This document shows positions 9,441-18,834 of a stretch of 64,000 bases of DNA, piece after piece. The stretch comes from Rhodobacteraceae bacterium M385 (lineage in GTDB: Bacteria > Pseudomonadota > Alphaproteobacteria > Rhodobacterales > Rhodobacteraceae), in contig CP081102.1 of the NCBI GenBank assembly GCA_025141835.1, forward strand, positions 2,170,001 through 2,234,000, given 5' to 3'. Both the position numbers and the translations under genes were made by a program. Position 1 is the first letter of the stretch. Each line of letters opens with the position of its first letter. The notes beneath the pieces are model-generated. The model did no database searches. It saw nothing but the letters and a program-made list of their open reading frames with translations, and was not told where the DNA came from.

Positions 9441-10016
9441 CTAAAGGCCATGATCCGCTTGGAACTTCTTGCGAAGCGTCACGTAGCCGCCGTCATCAAG
9501 GAAGGCTTGCTCTGCATCGGTTGTGGTGCGGCCCAAAGGGCCGTTGCGGTAGGGAAAGCGGCCAAAACGCTTGATAATTTCACGGTGAACGCGGGCGTGA
9601 AGGGCGTTGTCGCCAGTCTCCATCCTTGTGTCCATCAGCTCTACGCCCGCGTCTTGGTGATCCATGGTCTCCGAATGCATGAAGGGCATGTAGAAGAATT
9701 GACGCTCCGGCTCGGGCGTCTCACGGTCCCACCCGTGGGCCATCGCCTGGCCCGCGACCTCCAGCGCTTTGCTATCGGTGGCAAACGCCCGCGGATCATC
9801 GCGGAACATATTGCGGGGGAACTGGTCCAACAAGATCAGCAAAGCCAAGGCACCCGACGCATCCCCTGCCCACTTGGGCATGTTCCCGTCATGGGCCGCC
9901 TGCCACACCTGACCGAATTGATCCCGGATCGCTTGATCAAAGGCGTCGTCTTGGATGTACCATTTGGACGGACCGGCAGAGAGCCAGAAGGTTAGAACGT
10001 CGGCCGCGTGGATCAT
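9441..10016 (-). CDS. DUF924 family protein
   Basis: A 191-residue soluble protein starting MIHAADVLTFWLSAGPSKWY. The family hallmarks are DVLTFW near the N-terminus, the LLDQFPRNMFRD segment in the middle and FFYMPFMHSE further on, typical of the all-alpha DUF924 (YPO3963-like, TPR-like fold) proteins, whose biochemical role is not established. Its ATG overlaps the TGA of the upstream MFS gene by 4 nt (ATGA), so the two are translationally coupled and may act together, but nothing in the sequence tells how. Confidence 0.88.
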   Translation of the reverse strand: MIHAADVLTFWLSAGPSKWYIQDDAFDQAIRDQFGQVWQAAHDGNMPKWAGDASGALALLILLDQFPRNMFRDDPRAFATDSKALEVAGQAMAHGWDRETPEPERQFFYMPFMHSETMDHQDAGVELMDTRMETGDNALHARVHREIIKRFGRFPYRNGPLGRTTTDAEQAFLDDGGYVTLRKKFQADHGL

Positions 10017-11302
10017 GGGTCTTGGTCCTCTTCAGCATCGCTCGCCATTTCTTCGGCGGCCTCCACATAGTACTCCTGCGCGGCCTCAACGGCTACAGGC
10101 GATGCAGTACCGGGCATGATCGAGGCGTAAGGCACCGCGTCGTAATCGTCTTCCTCGGTGTAGGCCGAGACCCGTTGCGTCATCCGGAAGACACCGTAAA
10201 CACCCATGGAAACAAGCACTAAGGCCAGAAACAGCCAGAACCCGGCGGCCCCGATATAGCCCATCATCAGACCCATGAGAGGCGGGCCGGAGATCGCGCC
10301 AATGCCGTTTACAAAGATCATCCCGCCCGAGGCGGCGGGCATGTCCTCGGGTTCGAGGTAGTCGTTAATATAGGCGATGATAAGCGCGTAGAGCGGCTGA
10401 GCCAGACCGCCCGACAGCGCGGCGATGACCAAAAGCACCCAGTAGCTATGGCTGAAAAACATGCCAGCGATGGCAACGCAGGAGCCTAAGAACGCCGCCG
10501 CCACAATCAAGAGCCGGCGGTCCATACGGTCCGACATCCAGCCAATGGGATATTGAAAAATGATCGCACCAATAAAGATCGCCGACACGAAGCCAGACAA
10601 TTGTTGCAGGTTCAGGCCCAGTTCCGTCGCATAGACCGGGGCCATGACAAATTGGCCCGCAAACACGCCGCCCATCAGCAGCATGGCAACCGAGGCAAAC
10701 GGCGACGCGTCATAAAGCTGGCGCAGCGACATGGAGCGGGTTTCCTCGATCGCGGGCGTCGGCGTGGCAGACAGAAGGATCGGCGCGAAGGACAGCGACA
10801 CAAGGATCGAAGGGATCACGAACAATAGCCACCCCGAAGGATCACCTGCCGCCAAAAAGCCCTGCGCCGCCACAAGGCCGAACATCTGCATCAGCATATA
10901 GGCCGAAAGCGACTGGCCGCGGGTCTCATTGGTGGACGAATTGTTGAGCCACGACTCAGCCGTCACATAGACGCCCGACAGGCAAAAGCCGATGCCAACC
11001 CGCAGCACCATCCAGACGTAGGGGTCAGCCACGATGGGGTAAGAGATCACAATCGCCGAGATGAAAGAGGCCAGCGCCGCAAAGACCCGCACATGGCCAA
11101 CCCGGGCGATGAACTTCGGCGCCATGCTGGAGCCGCCCAGAAAACCAATGAAATAAGCCGAGCCGATCAATGACAATTGGAACGTCGAGAAGTTCTCGAT
11201 CGCGCCCCGAACGCCCATAAGAGACCCTTGCAGGCCGTTGCCGATCTGCAAAAGGAACATGCCAAATAGTAGCGCCCATGCGCTGCGGATAACGGTGATC
11301 AT
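10013..11302 (-). CDS. MFS transporter, YcaD-like
   Basis: 429 residues with about twelve membrane segments and a long acidic cytoplasmic tail (EAAEEMASDAEEDQDP). The N-terminus RSAWALLFGMFLLQIGNGLQ, the AESWLNN segment after TM4 and the GWMSDRMDRR loop match the YcaD-type branch of MFS permeases; the substrate is unknown. The ATG at 11302 has AAAGG about 9 nt upstream, whereas a TTG at 11320 has no support. Its stop overlaps the start of the DUF924 gene, forming a two-gene operon. Confidence 0.85.
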   Translation of the reverse strand: MITVIRSAWALLFGMFLLQIGNGLQGSLMGVRGAIENFSTFQLSLIGSAYFIGFLGGSSMAPKFIARVGHVRVFAALASFISAIVISYPIVADPYVWMVLRVGIGFCLSGVYVTAESWLNNSSTNETRGQSLSAYMLMQMFGLVAAQGFLAAGDPSGWLLFVIPSILVSLSFAPILLSATPTPAIEETRSMSLRQLYDASPFASVAMLLMGGVFAGQFVMAPVYATELGLNLQQLSGFVSAIFIGAIIFQYPIGWMSDRMDRRLLIVAAAFLGSCVAIAGMFFSHSYWVLLVIAALSGGLAQPLYALIIAYINDYLEPEDMPAASGGMIFVNGIGAISGPPLMGLMMGYIGAAGFWLFLALVLVSMGVYGVFRMTQRVSAYTEEDDYDAVPYASIMPGTASPVAVEAAQEYYVEAAEEMASDAEEDQDP

Positions 11303-11357
11303 GGAAATGTGCCTTTCCAAAAAAGAAATTTTGTGACGGCTAACGTGCGGCGTCGGG

Positions 11358-12419
11358 CTAGGTCTGGCGGGTTTGCGACGGAATTAACAATGAGGCGTCG
11401 CCATAGGAGAAGAAGCGATACTGATGCGCAATGGCATGGGCATAGACGGCGTCCATCCGCTCTTTGCCCATCAACGCGCTGACCAGCATCAGAAGAGTCG
11501 ATTTGGGCAGGTGAAAGTTGGTCATCAGCGCGTCGGTGATCTGCCACTTGTATCCGGGGTAGATGAAGATTTCGGTGGTGCCCTCGAACGGGTGCAACTG
11601 GCCTTCTTTCGCCGCGCTTTCAATCAGGCGCAGGGCGGTGGTGCCCACGGGTATGACCCGCCCGCCAGCGGCCTTGGTGGCGTTGATCTGGGCGGCGGCT
11701 TCGGCGCTGACCTCGCCCCATTCGGCGTGCATCTTGTGGGTGGTGACGTCTTCGACGGTGACAGGCAAAAACGTGCCCGCGCCCACATGGAGAGTGACGT
11801 AAGAGACCTCCACCCCCTTGGCCGAGAGCGCGGCCATAAGCTCTGCGTCGAAGTGCAAGCTGGCCGTCGGCGCAGCGACTGCCCCCGCGTGTTTGGCCCA
11901 GATGGTCTGGTAGTCGTCATGGTCGCGCGCATCGGGGGCGCGCTTGCCCGCAATATAGGGCGGCAAAGGCATGGCTCCGGCGGCATTCAGGGCGGCGTCA
12001 AAGTCATCGCCGCTGAGGTTGAAGGCCAGTCGCAAACCTTCATCCATCGCTTTAACTTCTGCCTGTAGGTCGCTGGAAAAAATAACAATCTCCCCCACCT
12101 TCAGTTTGCGCATTGGTTTACCAAGGGCGGACCAGGTGCCATCGGGTTGCGGCTCCATCAAGGTGACTTCGATCTTGGCAGTCACCTCGCCCTGGGCGCT
12201 CATCCTTGTGCGCGTCCCCGACAGCCGTGCGGGGATCACACGGGTATCGTTCAGCACCAAACGATCCCCCGCCCGCAGTTGCGCAGGCAGGTCCGCCACA
12301 GTCAGATCACGGGTCGCCGCCCCGTCTGCCACCAACAATTTCGCCGAGGACCGAGGCCGCGCCGGCCGCGTGGCGATCAGGGTTTCAGGCAGGTCAAAAT
12401 CGAAGTCGTCAAGTTTCAT
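11358..12419 (-). CDS. queA: tRNA preQ1 S-adenosylmethionine ribosyltransferase-isomerase
   Basis: QueA transfers and isomerises the ribose of S-adenosylmethionine onto preQ1 in tRNA, giving epoxyqueuosine. The 353-residue protein starts MKLDDFDFDLPETLIATRPA and carries the family segments DRLVLNDTRVIPARL, HFDAELMAAL, YVTLHVGAGTFLPV, TTALRLIES and the C-terminal NFHLPKSTLLMLVSALMG. Length and motifs fit the whole family. The ATG at 12419 starts 8 nt after the stop of the AsmA-like gene, so both are probably cotranscribed. No other queuosine gene is in the window. Confidence 0.96.
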   Translation of the reverse strand: MKLDDFDFDLPETLIATRPARPRSSAKLLVADGAATRDLTVADLPAQLRAGDRLVLNDTRVIPARLSGTRTRMSAQGEVTAKIEVTLMEPQPDGTWSALGKPMRKLKVGEIVIFSSDLQAEVKAMDEGLRLAFNLSGDDFDAALNAAGAMPLPPYIAGKRAPDARDHDDYQTIWAKHAGAVAAPTASLHFDAELMAALSAKGVEVSYVTLHVGAGTFLPVTVEDVTTHKMHAEWGEVSAEAAAQINATKAAGGRVIPVGTTALRLIESAAKEGQLHPFEGTTEIFIYPGYKWQITDALMTNFHLPKSTLLMLVSALMGKERMDAVYAHAIAHQYRFFSYGDASLLIPSQTRQT

Positions 12420-12427
12420 CAAGAACC

Positions 12428-15400
12428 CTACTGGGAGAAGTCCGGCGGCGGCGCACGGAAGATTTCACGGAAGATGCCGGGGGTGAGAATCGACAAGGGG
12501 TTCACCGTCACCCGCGTGTCGTCGCTATCGCCGATCAGCCGATAGTTGAAGCCGAAAAGTCCCTCACGCCGCGTCGCGAAAATCGCGCCGAACAACCCGT
12601 TCACCAGATAGAACGGAGATACCACGCCCTGCATCTCGTAGCGCCCCGAAGCCACGTCATAAACACCGTCCATGGAGAATCCCATGGAGGGGCCCACGGC
12701 GGTGCCTTCCTGCACCGTGATCGCGGTGGGGGTGATGCGGAATGCGCCGTCCACCTGCCCAAGGTTGATGCCATCGCCGGAAAGCTGTTCCAGAAGGCCC
12801 ACCACGGAAATCAGGTTCAACAATTCTGCCATCACCGAGGCATCGCGCAGGCGCGGGCTGTCGATGGTCAGGCGGCCATCGTATTCGCCCGATTGCGCAC
12901 GGGCCGCGAGGATCAGGTCAAACGCGCCGCCGTGCATGTTCTCGAAGATATCCGCCGAGCGCAGAACCGCGCCCCCGTCCGGCGATTGCAGGCGCACGGA
13001 AGGCCCGTTGGCGCTTGGCACCAACTGGCCGCTGATGGGCGCGCCGTTGTTGACCTGGCCCCGAAACTGGCCGCTGCCCGTGGCCCCATCGAGGCTGGCA
13101 CGAAGGCCCGTCAGCGCGATGCCTTCGGTGATCTGCATCCGGTCAAGGCGCACGTCCAATGGCCCCACATCTCCGCCGCCACCGCTGCCACTGGCCCCCA
13201 GAAGCGAGGGCATGGTGCGGAAATCAAGCACGCCGCCTGATACCTCGATCGCGGGGGCGGCATTGCCCCGACCCACAAGGCCGCCCTGAACGTCCAGCCA
13301 TTGCCCAAGGCGGAACCGCCCGGCGGAGAAACGGTTCAGATATCCGTCTTCGGTGAAGGTCACGGCTCCATCCAACGACAGACCCGCGCCTTCCAGCGTC
13401 AAGGACCGCACCTCGGGTTGCGGGCCAAGGGTGAGTTCAGCGGTGAAGTCCCCGGTGCGCCCCGCCGCCATGCGCCATGCCAGTGGCGGGATCGCCAAGG
13501 CGATGCCATCAAGGTCGGAACGGACCTGAAGTTGCGCCGGGCGCGTGGGGTGGAGGGCGACGGTCAAGTCGGCCTCTCCCTGCCCCGAGATCAGCCAATC
13601 GGGCAGGTCCACCCCAAAGGTCGCAAGGCTTGCGCGGTCCACCTGCGCGCGCGCCTCGATCAAACTGCCGGGCGGCGCGCTTGGGTCCAGCAGAACGCTC
13701 CAGTTTCCGGTGACAGGCACACCATCAAGCGCGCCGCGCCCGCCCACAGACAGGCGCTCGGACGTCATCGCCACGGTGAGCCGGTTCGAGGTTAACGTGC
13801 GATCGGGCACCAGTTCTGTGCCACGGTAGCCTGTCACGATGGCAGAGGCGTCGATATCAACACCGTCAAATCCCGTCGCTTCGGTGCGGGCAATCAGATG
13901 GGTCGCAAGGGCCGCCTGCGCCACGATCTGGCCTGTTCCGATCTCAGCCGGGGCGTAGCCGCTGGCCTCCAACACGGCAAAGGGTGGGCCTGCGAGGATA
14001 TGCATCAGGTCCGGGACAGCCCCGTTGATTTCGAGGTCGAACGTCGCCAACGGCCCTGGCACCGAGACATCGCCGATCCGCATCCGAGAGCCCGCAAGCG
14101 ACACCGCGCCCTGCCCCTCGGCCGCGACGCCACCACCGTCGAGCCCGACAGACAGCGTGTCGTTTTCCAACCGCAAGAACCCCGAAGCGCCGCGGATCGG
14201 CGGCCCCGCAGGCAAGGCGATCAGATCGGCGTCGGTGAAGTCAAAGGACAGCTCATAAATCGGGTCGTGGTCGGGCTGCATCCGCAGCGACAAATCTGCC
14301 CCCCGCGCCGTGCCTGCCAACATCCGCTCGGCCACCCACCAGCGGGTGTTGGGGATCGCCGTAGCGGGCCAATACGACAGGACCGAGGCCACATCCGCCT
14401 CGGCTAGCGACAGATCAAGGGCCAGCGTCAGCCCCTCTGGCGCAGCCATAGCACGGCCCCTTGCCGTGGCGCGAAAGGCGCCATCAAAGACCGTCGCCTG
14501 CCCCACATCAAGGCGCACGACCTCGCCCAGGCTCAGGCGCAGATCGAGCACCATTCCGTCAATCTGCAAAGGCGCATCGAACATCCCTTCGGGATCAGCA
14601 ATCACGTCGCGCACGGCAAATTGCCCGGTAAAGACCCGGCCCGCCGCGTCAATATCCGCATGGCCCACCGCCTCGAACGAAAGCTGATCCGCCGAAACAA
14701 CCAGTTGTTCAAACCGGGCGCGCCGGGTGCCGGGCGCGTAGCTGAGCCGCGCCTCCATCGCGTTGAACGGCAGCGGCGCGTCCTGCCCCGGCAAGGTCAC
14801 CTGCCCCGGGCCGATCTGCAACGCGCCATCCAAGGCCCCCAGAACCCCGTCATCCCCAAGCTCTGCCGACAATTCGCCGTCAATGGGCGCGCGCATCAGG
14901 TCCAGCCACCCCAAGGCCGGCGACATGGAGGCCAAATCCTGTGCCGCCAAGGTGTCAAATACCATCGCCATGTCGGTGACGCCCCGGATCGTGTCCCGGC
15001 CAATGGTCACGCTCAACGCCGCATCGCGGCTGCCCTCCAGATCTCCGTCAATCTGCAAGGTCATGATGCCCTCGCCCCGCGTCAGGCGCACCTCGGCCCC
15101 GTGCAAACGCATGTCGCGCCCTGTCTCTGCGTCCGACAAGCTCACCTGCATTGCCTCTCCGCGCACCTCGTCGAGGCGGGAAAAAACCTCTCTCGCGAAC
15201 ATCTGATCTAACAGCGCCAGCGTTTCCACCAAGGTGCGCTCGTCCCGCTCCCCGGTGCCATCCGCGTCATCGCCACCGGCGAAATTCCCGGCAAAGGCCA
15301 AATCAATGCGCCCGTCGGCGTCTCGGGTCATGTTCAGCCCCGCGCCCACCACCACGATCCGCTTGATCCGCGCATGCCCCAACACCAGCGGCCCCGGTGC

Positions 15401-15736
15401 CATGCGCAGGCGTAACACCGGAAACGCCGCCCTCACGTCCCCTTCCACCGTGGTCATTACGACATCGCGGAATTCCAACGCGGGCGCGCGCCCCCCTTGC
15501 GGCAAGCCCAAAACCATATCCCCGACCGAGACATTGCCCAAGGCCATCGCCGCGTTGATCCGCGCCTCAATCTGTTCCTGCATCGCGGCTGGCAAACTCA
15601 TCGGCGCAATTGATAACCGCACCCACGCCGCGCTCAACGGCAGCACAACAACCAACGCCAGCACGATGAGCGCAACGCGCCAGCGCCTGCGCCCTCTGCT
15701 GTGTTGCTCTGCTTCGTCCGCGCCGCTACCCGTCAA
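12428..15736 (-). CDS. DUF3971/AsmA-like C-terminal domain envelope protein
   Basis: About 1102 residues with one N-terminal membrane segment (RVALIVLALVVVLPLSAAWV, residues about 19-38) and a long beta-rich periplasmic part, the pattern of YhdP/AsmA-type proteins that bridge the periplasm and are linked to phospholipid transport to the outer membrane. The DUF3971 region is roughly residues 150-500 and the AsmA-C-like region near residues 800-1050 (LRDASVMAELLNLISVVGLL, MGFSMDGVYD). No ATG precedes the membrane segment; a TTG at 15736 after a G-rich stretch is the only sensible start. It sits 8 nt upstream of queA. Function is by family inference only. Confidence 0.85.
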   Translation of the reverse strand: MTGSGADEAEQHSRGRRRWRVALIVLALVVVLPLSAAWVRLSIAPMSLPAAMQEQIEARINAAMALGNVSVGDMVLGLPQGGRAPALEFRDVVMTTVEGDVRAAFPVLRLRMAPGPLVLGHARIKRIVVVGAGLNMTRDADGRIDLAFAGNFAGGDDADGTGERDERTLVETLALLDQMFAREVFSRLDEVRGEAMQVSLSDAETGRDMRLHGAEVRLTRGEGIMTLQIDGDLEGSRDAALSVTIGRDTIRGVTDMAMVFDTLAAQDLASMSPALGWLDLMRAPIDGELSAELGDDGVLGALDGALQIGPGQVTLPGQDAPLPFNAMEARLSYAPGTRRARFEQLVVSADQLSFEAVGHADIDAAGRVFTGQFAVRDVIADPEGMFDAPLQIDGMVLDLRLSLGEVVRLDVGQATVFDGAFRATARGRAMAAPEGLTLALDLSLAEADVASVLSYWPATAIPNTRWWVAERMLAGTARGADLSLRMQPDHDPIYELSFDFTDADLIALPAGPPIRGASGFLRLENDTLSVGLDGGGVAAEGQGAVSLAGSRMRIGDVSVPGPLATFDLEINGAVPDLMHILAGPPFAVLEASGYAPAEIGTGQIVAQAALATHLIARTEATGFDGVDIDASAIVTGYRGTELVPDRTLTSNRLTVAMTSERLSVGGRGALDGVPVTGNWSVLLDPSAPPGSLIEARAQVDRASLATFGVDLPDWLISGQGEADLTVALHPTRPAQLQVRSDLDGIALAIPPLAWRMAAGRTGDFTAELTLGPQPEVRSLTLEGAGLSLDGAVTFTEDGYLNRFSAGRFRLGQWLDVQGGLVGRGNAAPAIEVSGGVLDFRTMPSLLGASGSGGGGDVGPLDVRLDRMQITEGIALTGLRASLDGATGSGQFRGQVNNGAPISGQLVPSANGPSVRLQSPDGGAVLRSADIFENMHGGAFDLILAARAQSGEYDGRLTIDSPRLRDASVMAELLNLISVVGLLEQLSGDGINLGQVDGAFRITPTAITVQEGTAVGPSMGFSMDGVYDVASGRYEMQGVVSPFYLVNGLFGAIFATRREGLFGFNYRLIGDSDDTRVTVNPLSILTPGIFREIFRAPPPDFSQ

Positions 15737-15851
15737 ACCCCAAAACCCGTCCTAAGCCCCAAAAACACCTTGCCGGTTGTCTTCTCTTTATTCTTCGCGC
15801 AAATCCCCTAGCTTGCAACGTGAATACGCTGATGCCCCGAAAGGACCGCCC

Positions 15852-16313
15852 ATGTTAGAGACAGGCCACCCCGCCCCCGATTTCACCCTGCCCCGTGACG
15901 GCGGCACTACCCTGACCCTGTCCGACCAACGCCCCAAAGCCGTGGTCCTCTTCTTCTACCCCAAAGACGACACGCCAGGCTGCACCAAAGAGGCCATCGC
16001 CTTCACCGGCCTCGAAGCCGCCTTCGCCGAGGCCAACACCACCCTCATCGGCATTTCCAAAGATACCGCGACGAAACATGACAAGTTTATCGCCAAGCAC
16101 GACCTCTCCATCGCCCTGGTCTCTGACGCCGAACACGACACTTGCGAGCAATACGGCACCTGGGTCGAGAAAAACATGTACGGCAAGAAATACATGGGCA
16201 TTGAACGCGCCACCTACCTGATCGACAGCGACGGCAACATCGCCCAAATCTGGCGCAAGGTAAAAGTCCCCGGCCACGCCGAGGCCGTGCTCGAAGCCGC
16301 GCGCGCCCTCTAA
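15852..16313 (+). CDS. bcp: Peroxiredoxin, BCP/PrxQ type
   Basis: A thiol peroxidase of 153 residues that reduces peroxides. The start at 15852 has AAAGGA upstream at proper spacing; a longer frame beginning at 15777 lacks support. The active site is FYPKDDTPGCTKEA with peroxidatic Cys44. The usual PrxQ resolving cysteine five residues later is absent (Ile49 there); the only other cysteine is Cys98 in HDTCEQYG. It may therefore resolve differently or act as a 1-Cys enzyme. It is transcribed away from the AsmA-like gene. Confidence 0.93.
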   Translation: MLETGHPAPDFTLPRDGGTTLTLSDQRPKAVVLFFYPKDDTPGCTKEAIAFTGLEAAFAEANTTLIGISKDTATKHDKFIAKHDLSIALVSDAEHDTCEQYGTWVEKNMYGKKYMGIERATYLIDSDGNIAQIWRKVKVPGHAEAVLEAARAL

Positions 16314-16331
16314 CCCACGCCCTGCTTCCTT

Positions 16332-16400
16332 GTTCTGAAAATATCCCGGGGGGTGGCAGACTTTTGCTCGCAAAAGACTGCCAGGGGGGCCGCGCCCCCC
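16332..16400. repeat. Intergenic mosaic repeat: GATATTT core plus two hairpins
   Basis: On the minus strand it contains CCCGGGATATTTTCAGAAC, related to the leader-like repeats elsewhere in the window. Next to this lies a hairpin at 16354-16383 (TGGCAG-A-CTTTTGC, loop TC, mirrored arms) and a G6/C6 hairpin at 16384-16400. Its arms match the GGCAGACTTTTGC palindrome at 23068-23091. It is non-coding, between bcp and the DUF455 gene. Confidence 0.7.
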
Positions 16401-16418
16401 TTCCCCTTAAGAAAAGAC

Positions 16419-16443
16419 AATGCGGCTTTAGCCGCGCATTTTG
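16419..16443 (+). terminator. Probable terminator of bcp
   Basis: A stem with one bulge (AATGCGGC, loop TTTA, GCCGCGCATT) ends in ATTTT, in the orientation expected for transcripts coming from bcp. Confidence 0.45.
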
Positions 16444-16466
16444 ACTAATTCGCAAAGGTCCGCCCG

Positions 16467-17294
16467 ATGATCCCCCTTGCCGAAATGGCCGACCAGGTCC
16501 TGCGCACCGCTGATGCCCGCGCCAAAACCGCCCTCTCGCGGCGCTTCGCGGCCCAGTGGCAAGCCGCCCGTGACGCCGGCGAGCGCCCGGAGATTGGCAC
16601 CGCTACTCCGCCCGATGCCCCGGCCCGGCCCGACGCGCCTGCGCTGCTTGATCCGCGCGACGTGCCACGCCGCAAACCCGGCTCGCCGCAGGGGCGCATC
16701 GCGATCCTGCACGCCGTCGCTCATATCGAGTTGAACGCCGTCGATCTGCACTGGGATCTGATCGCCCGGTTCTCGGACACCCCCTTTCCGATCGGTTTCT
16801 TCGACGATTGGGTCCGTGCCGCCGATGAGGAATCCAAACATTTCAACCTGATCGCCGATTGTCTGGAGGCCATGGGTTCCCACTACGGGGCCCTGCCCGC
16901 CCACGCGGGCATGTGGCGCGCGGCGGAAGACACGGCAGGCGATCTTTTGGGCCGCCTTGCCGTGGTGCCCATGGTGCTCGAGGCCCGCGGCCTCGACGTG
17001 ACGCCCGGGATGATCAAGATCTTCCAGAATGCCAAGAACGACCCCGCCGCACAGCAGGCGGTGGACGCCATGCAGGTCATTTACGCCGAAGAGGTCCACC
17101 ACGTCGCCTATGGCTCCAAGTGGTTCCACTTCCTGTGTGGCCGCCATGACCTTGATCCAAAAGAGGCGTTTCACGATCTGGTTCAGCGCTATTTCCACGG
17201 CCCCCTGAAGCCGCCGTTCAACGAAGAAAAACGGGCCGAGGCGGGCATTCCGCCAGACTTCTACTGGCCACTGGCCGAGGATATCCGGCGCTAA
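16467..17294 (+). CDS. DUF455 family ferritin-like protein
   Basis: A 275-residue soluble protein. The metal-binding pattern of the ferritin-like DUF455 family is visible: HAVAHIELNAVDLHWDLIARF (Glu and His ligands), DEESKHFNLI, and YAEEVHHVAYGSKWF near the C-terminus, which together supply the carboxylates and histidines of a di-iron site. Related proteins include the MiaE-like hydroxylases, but the substrate of this family is not known. The start is the ATG at 16467, where the family's N-terminal helix begins. It is a single-gene unit between two spacers. Confidence 0.88.
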   Translation: MIPLAEMADQVLRTADARAKTALSRRFAAQWQAARDAGERPEIGTATPPDAPARPDAPALLDPRDVPRRKPGSPQGRIAILHAVAHIELNAVDLHWDLIARFSDTPFPIGFFDDWVRAADEESKHFNLIADCLEAMGSHYGALPAHAGMWRAAEDTAGDLLGRLAVVPMVLEARGLDVTPGMIKIFQNAKNDPAAQQAVDAMQVIYAEEVHHVAYGSKWFHFLCGRHDLDPKEAFHDLVQRYFHGPLKPPFNEEKRAEAGIPPDFYWPLAEDIRR

Positions 17295-17496
17295 GTTACG
17301 CGCCTGTATACAAGATTTCGCCAGAAGTCGGCGATTTTCCGCCGCAATTGCGCGATTTTTCGGTGCCTTTTAAGCAGTTCTCCATTAGGGTGTTGGCACA
17401 AAGCGCGGTGTGGCTTATCCCCAAGCCTGCTGCGGCTGCCGCTAGGGACAAGTTGGCGATGCAGACATACACAAGGGGAAGCGAGGCTTAAGGACA
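17295..17496. other. Intergenic spacer, no gene seen
   Basis: About 200 bp before the M23/bactofilin pair. I find no reading frame, tRNA or strong hairpin in it. It probably holds the promoter of the pair, but no promoter can be pointed to with confidence. Confidence 0.5.
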
Positions 17497-18834
17497 GTGA
17501 ACTCTCGGCTTTATGGCCGCGTGAATGCGGCGCTTGAACGGCATCTGCCTGAACAACGTCTCTTCCTGAAATCGGAAGAGGGAACGCGGTTTATCCGCCT
17601 TCGCCCCATCACGCAGGCGAGTATGATTTTGGGCTCTGCCGTTGCGGTAGGCTGGACGGTCATCGTCACGTCGTTCTTCTTGATCGACTCCATTTCCTCG
17701 GGCAATGCCCGCGATCTCGCAGAGCGGGAACAGGAAACTTATCAGGTCCGTTTGAACCTTCTGGCCCATGAGCGCGACGCCCGCGCCGCAGAGGCCAGCG
17801 CCGCCCAAGACCGCTTCGCCTTGGCGATGGATCAGGTCTCGGCGATGCAGACGCAGCTTCTCGACAGTGAAGAACGCGCCCGTGAATTGGAAATCGCCGT
17901 TGACGTGATCCAAGCCACCCTGCGCCGTACCATTGGCGAACGCGACGACGCCAGAATTGCCCAAGCCGCGTTGCAATCAGAACTACAAGCCGACACCGGC
18001 ACCGTACTGACCGCCGCCGAGCGTGAAGAAGAGCTTGAGCAAACCCTCGCCTTCCTCAACCAAGCGCTCGAATGGACGGCTGAAGAACGCGACACGGGCT
18101 ACACGATGGTCGCTGCCGCTGAAGAAGAGATTAACCGCCTGAACTTTGAGGCGGCCCTGACAGACGAACGCTCCAGCCGCGTGTTCCGCCAGCTGGAAGA
18201 GGCTGTCGCCGTTTCCATGGAGCCGCTGGACGAGATGTTCCGCGCCGCGGGTATGAACACCGACGATCTGATCGACGCCGTGCGCCGGGGCTATTCCGGC
18301 CAAGGCGGCCCGTTGACGCCGATCCTGTCCACCTCTGGTGAACCCGTCGACGGCCTATCGATGCGTGCCAATGAGGTTCTAGAAAGCCTCGACCGGATCA
18401 ACATGTACCGTATCGCGGCCGAGCGTCTTCCCCTCGCCAATCCGGTCAACGGCTCTTACCGCAACACCTCGGGCTTCGGCCCGCGCGGCGACCCATTCAA
18501 CGGATCGCGCCGGATGCACAACGGCGTTGACTTCGCCGGGGCCCGCGGCACGCAGATTGTTGCCGGTGGTGAGGGAACTGTGACCCACGCTGGACGGATG
18601 AGCGGCTATGGCAATACAGTAGAAGTGACCCATGCTAACGGGTTTATGACTCGCTACGCGCATCTATCGCGTATTCGCGTGAATGAAGGCCAAAGGGTCT
18701 CGCGCGGGGACTTGTTAGGTGATATGGGCTGCACGGGTCGGTGCACGGGCACGCATTTGCACTATGAGGTGCATCGCAATGGCACGCCTGTTAATCCGAT
18801 GACGTTCATAAGGGCAGGACGCAATGTTTTCTAA
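17497..18834 (+). CDS. M23 family (LytM) cell-wall endopeptidase
   Basis: 445 residues. A cytoplasmic N-terminus is followed by one membrane segment (about residues 42-64, MILGSAVAVGWTVIVTSFFL), then a coiled coil (about 75-235) and a C-terminal LytM domain. The zinc ligands are in HNGVDFA (His and Asp) and HLHYEVH, so it should be active. Such membrane-anchored M23 enzymes cut peptidoglycan cross-links. The start is GTG at 17497. The last 11 nt overlap the bactofilin gene; in alphaproteobacteria this peptidase-bactofilin pairing is known and links a cytoskeletal polymer to local wall remodelling. Confidence 0.94.
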   Translation: MNSRLYGRVNAALERHLPEQRLFLKSEEGTRFIRLRPITQASMILGSAVAVGWTVIVTSFFLIDSISSGNARDLAEREQETYQVRLNLLAHERDARAAEASAAQDRFALAMDQVSAMQTQLLDSEERARELEIAVDVIQATLRRTIGERDDARIAQAALQSELQADTGTVLTAAEREEELEQTLAFLNQALEWTAEERDTGYTMVAAAEEEINRLNFEAALTDERSSRVFRQLEEAVAVSMEPLDEMFRAAGMNTDDLIDAVRRGYSGQGGPLTPILSTSGEPVDGLSMRANEVLESLDRINMYRIAAERLPLANPVNGSYRNTSGFGPRGDPFNGSRRMHNGVDFAGARGTQIVAGGEGTVTHAGRMSGYGNTVEVTHANGFMTRYAHLSRIRVNEGQRVSRGDLLGDMGCTGRCTGTHLHYEVHRNGTPVNPMTFIRAGRNVF

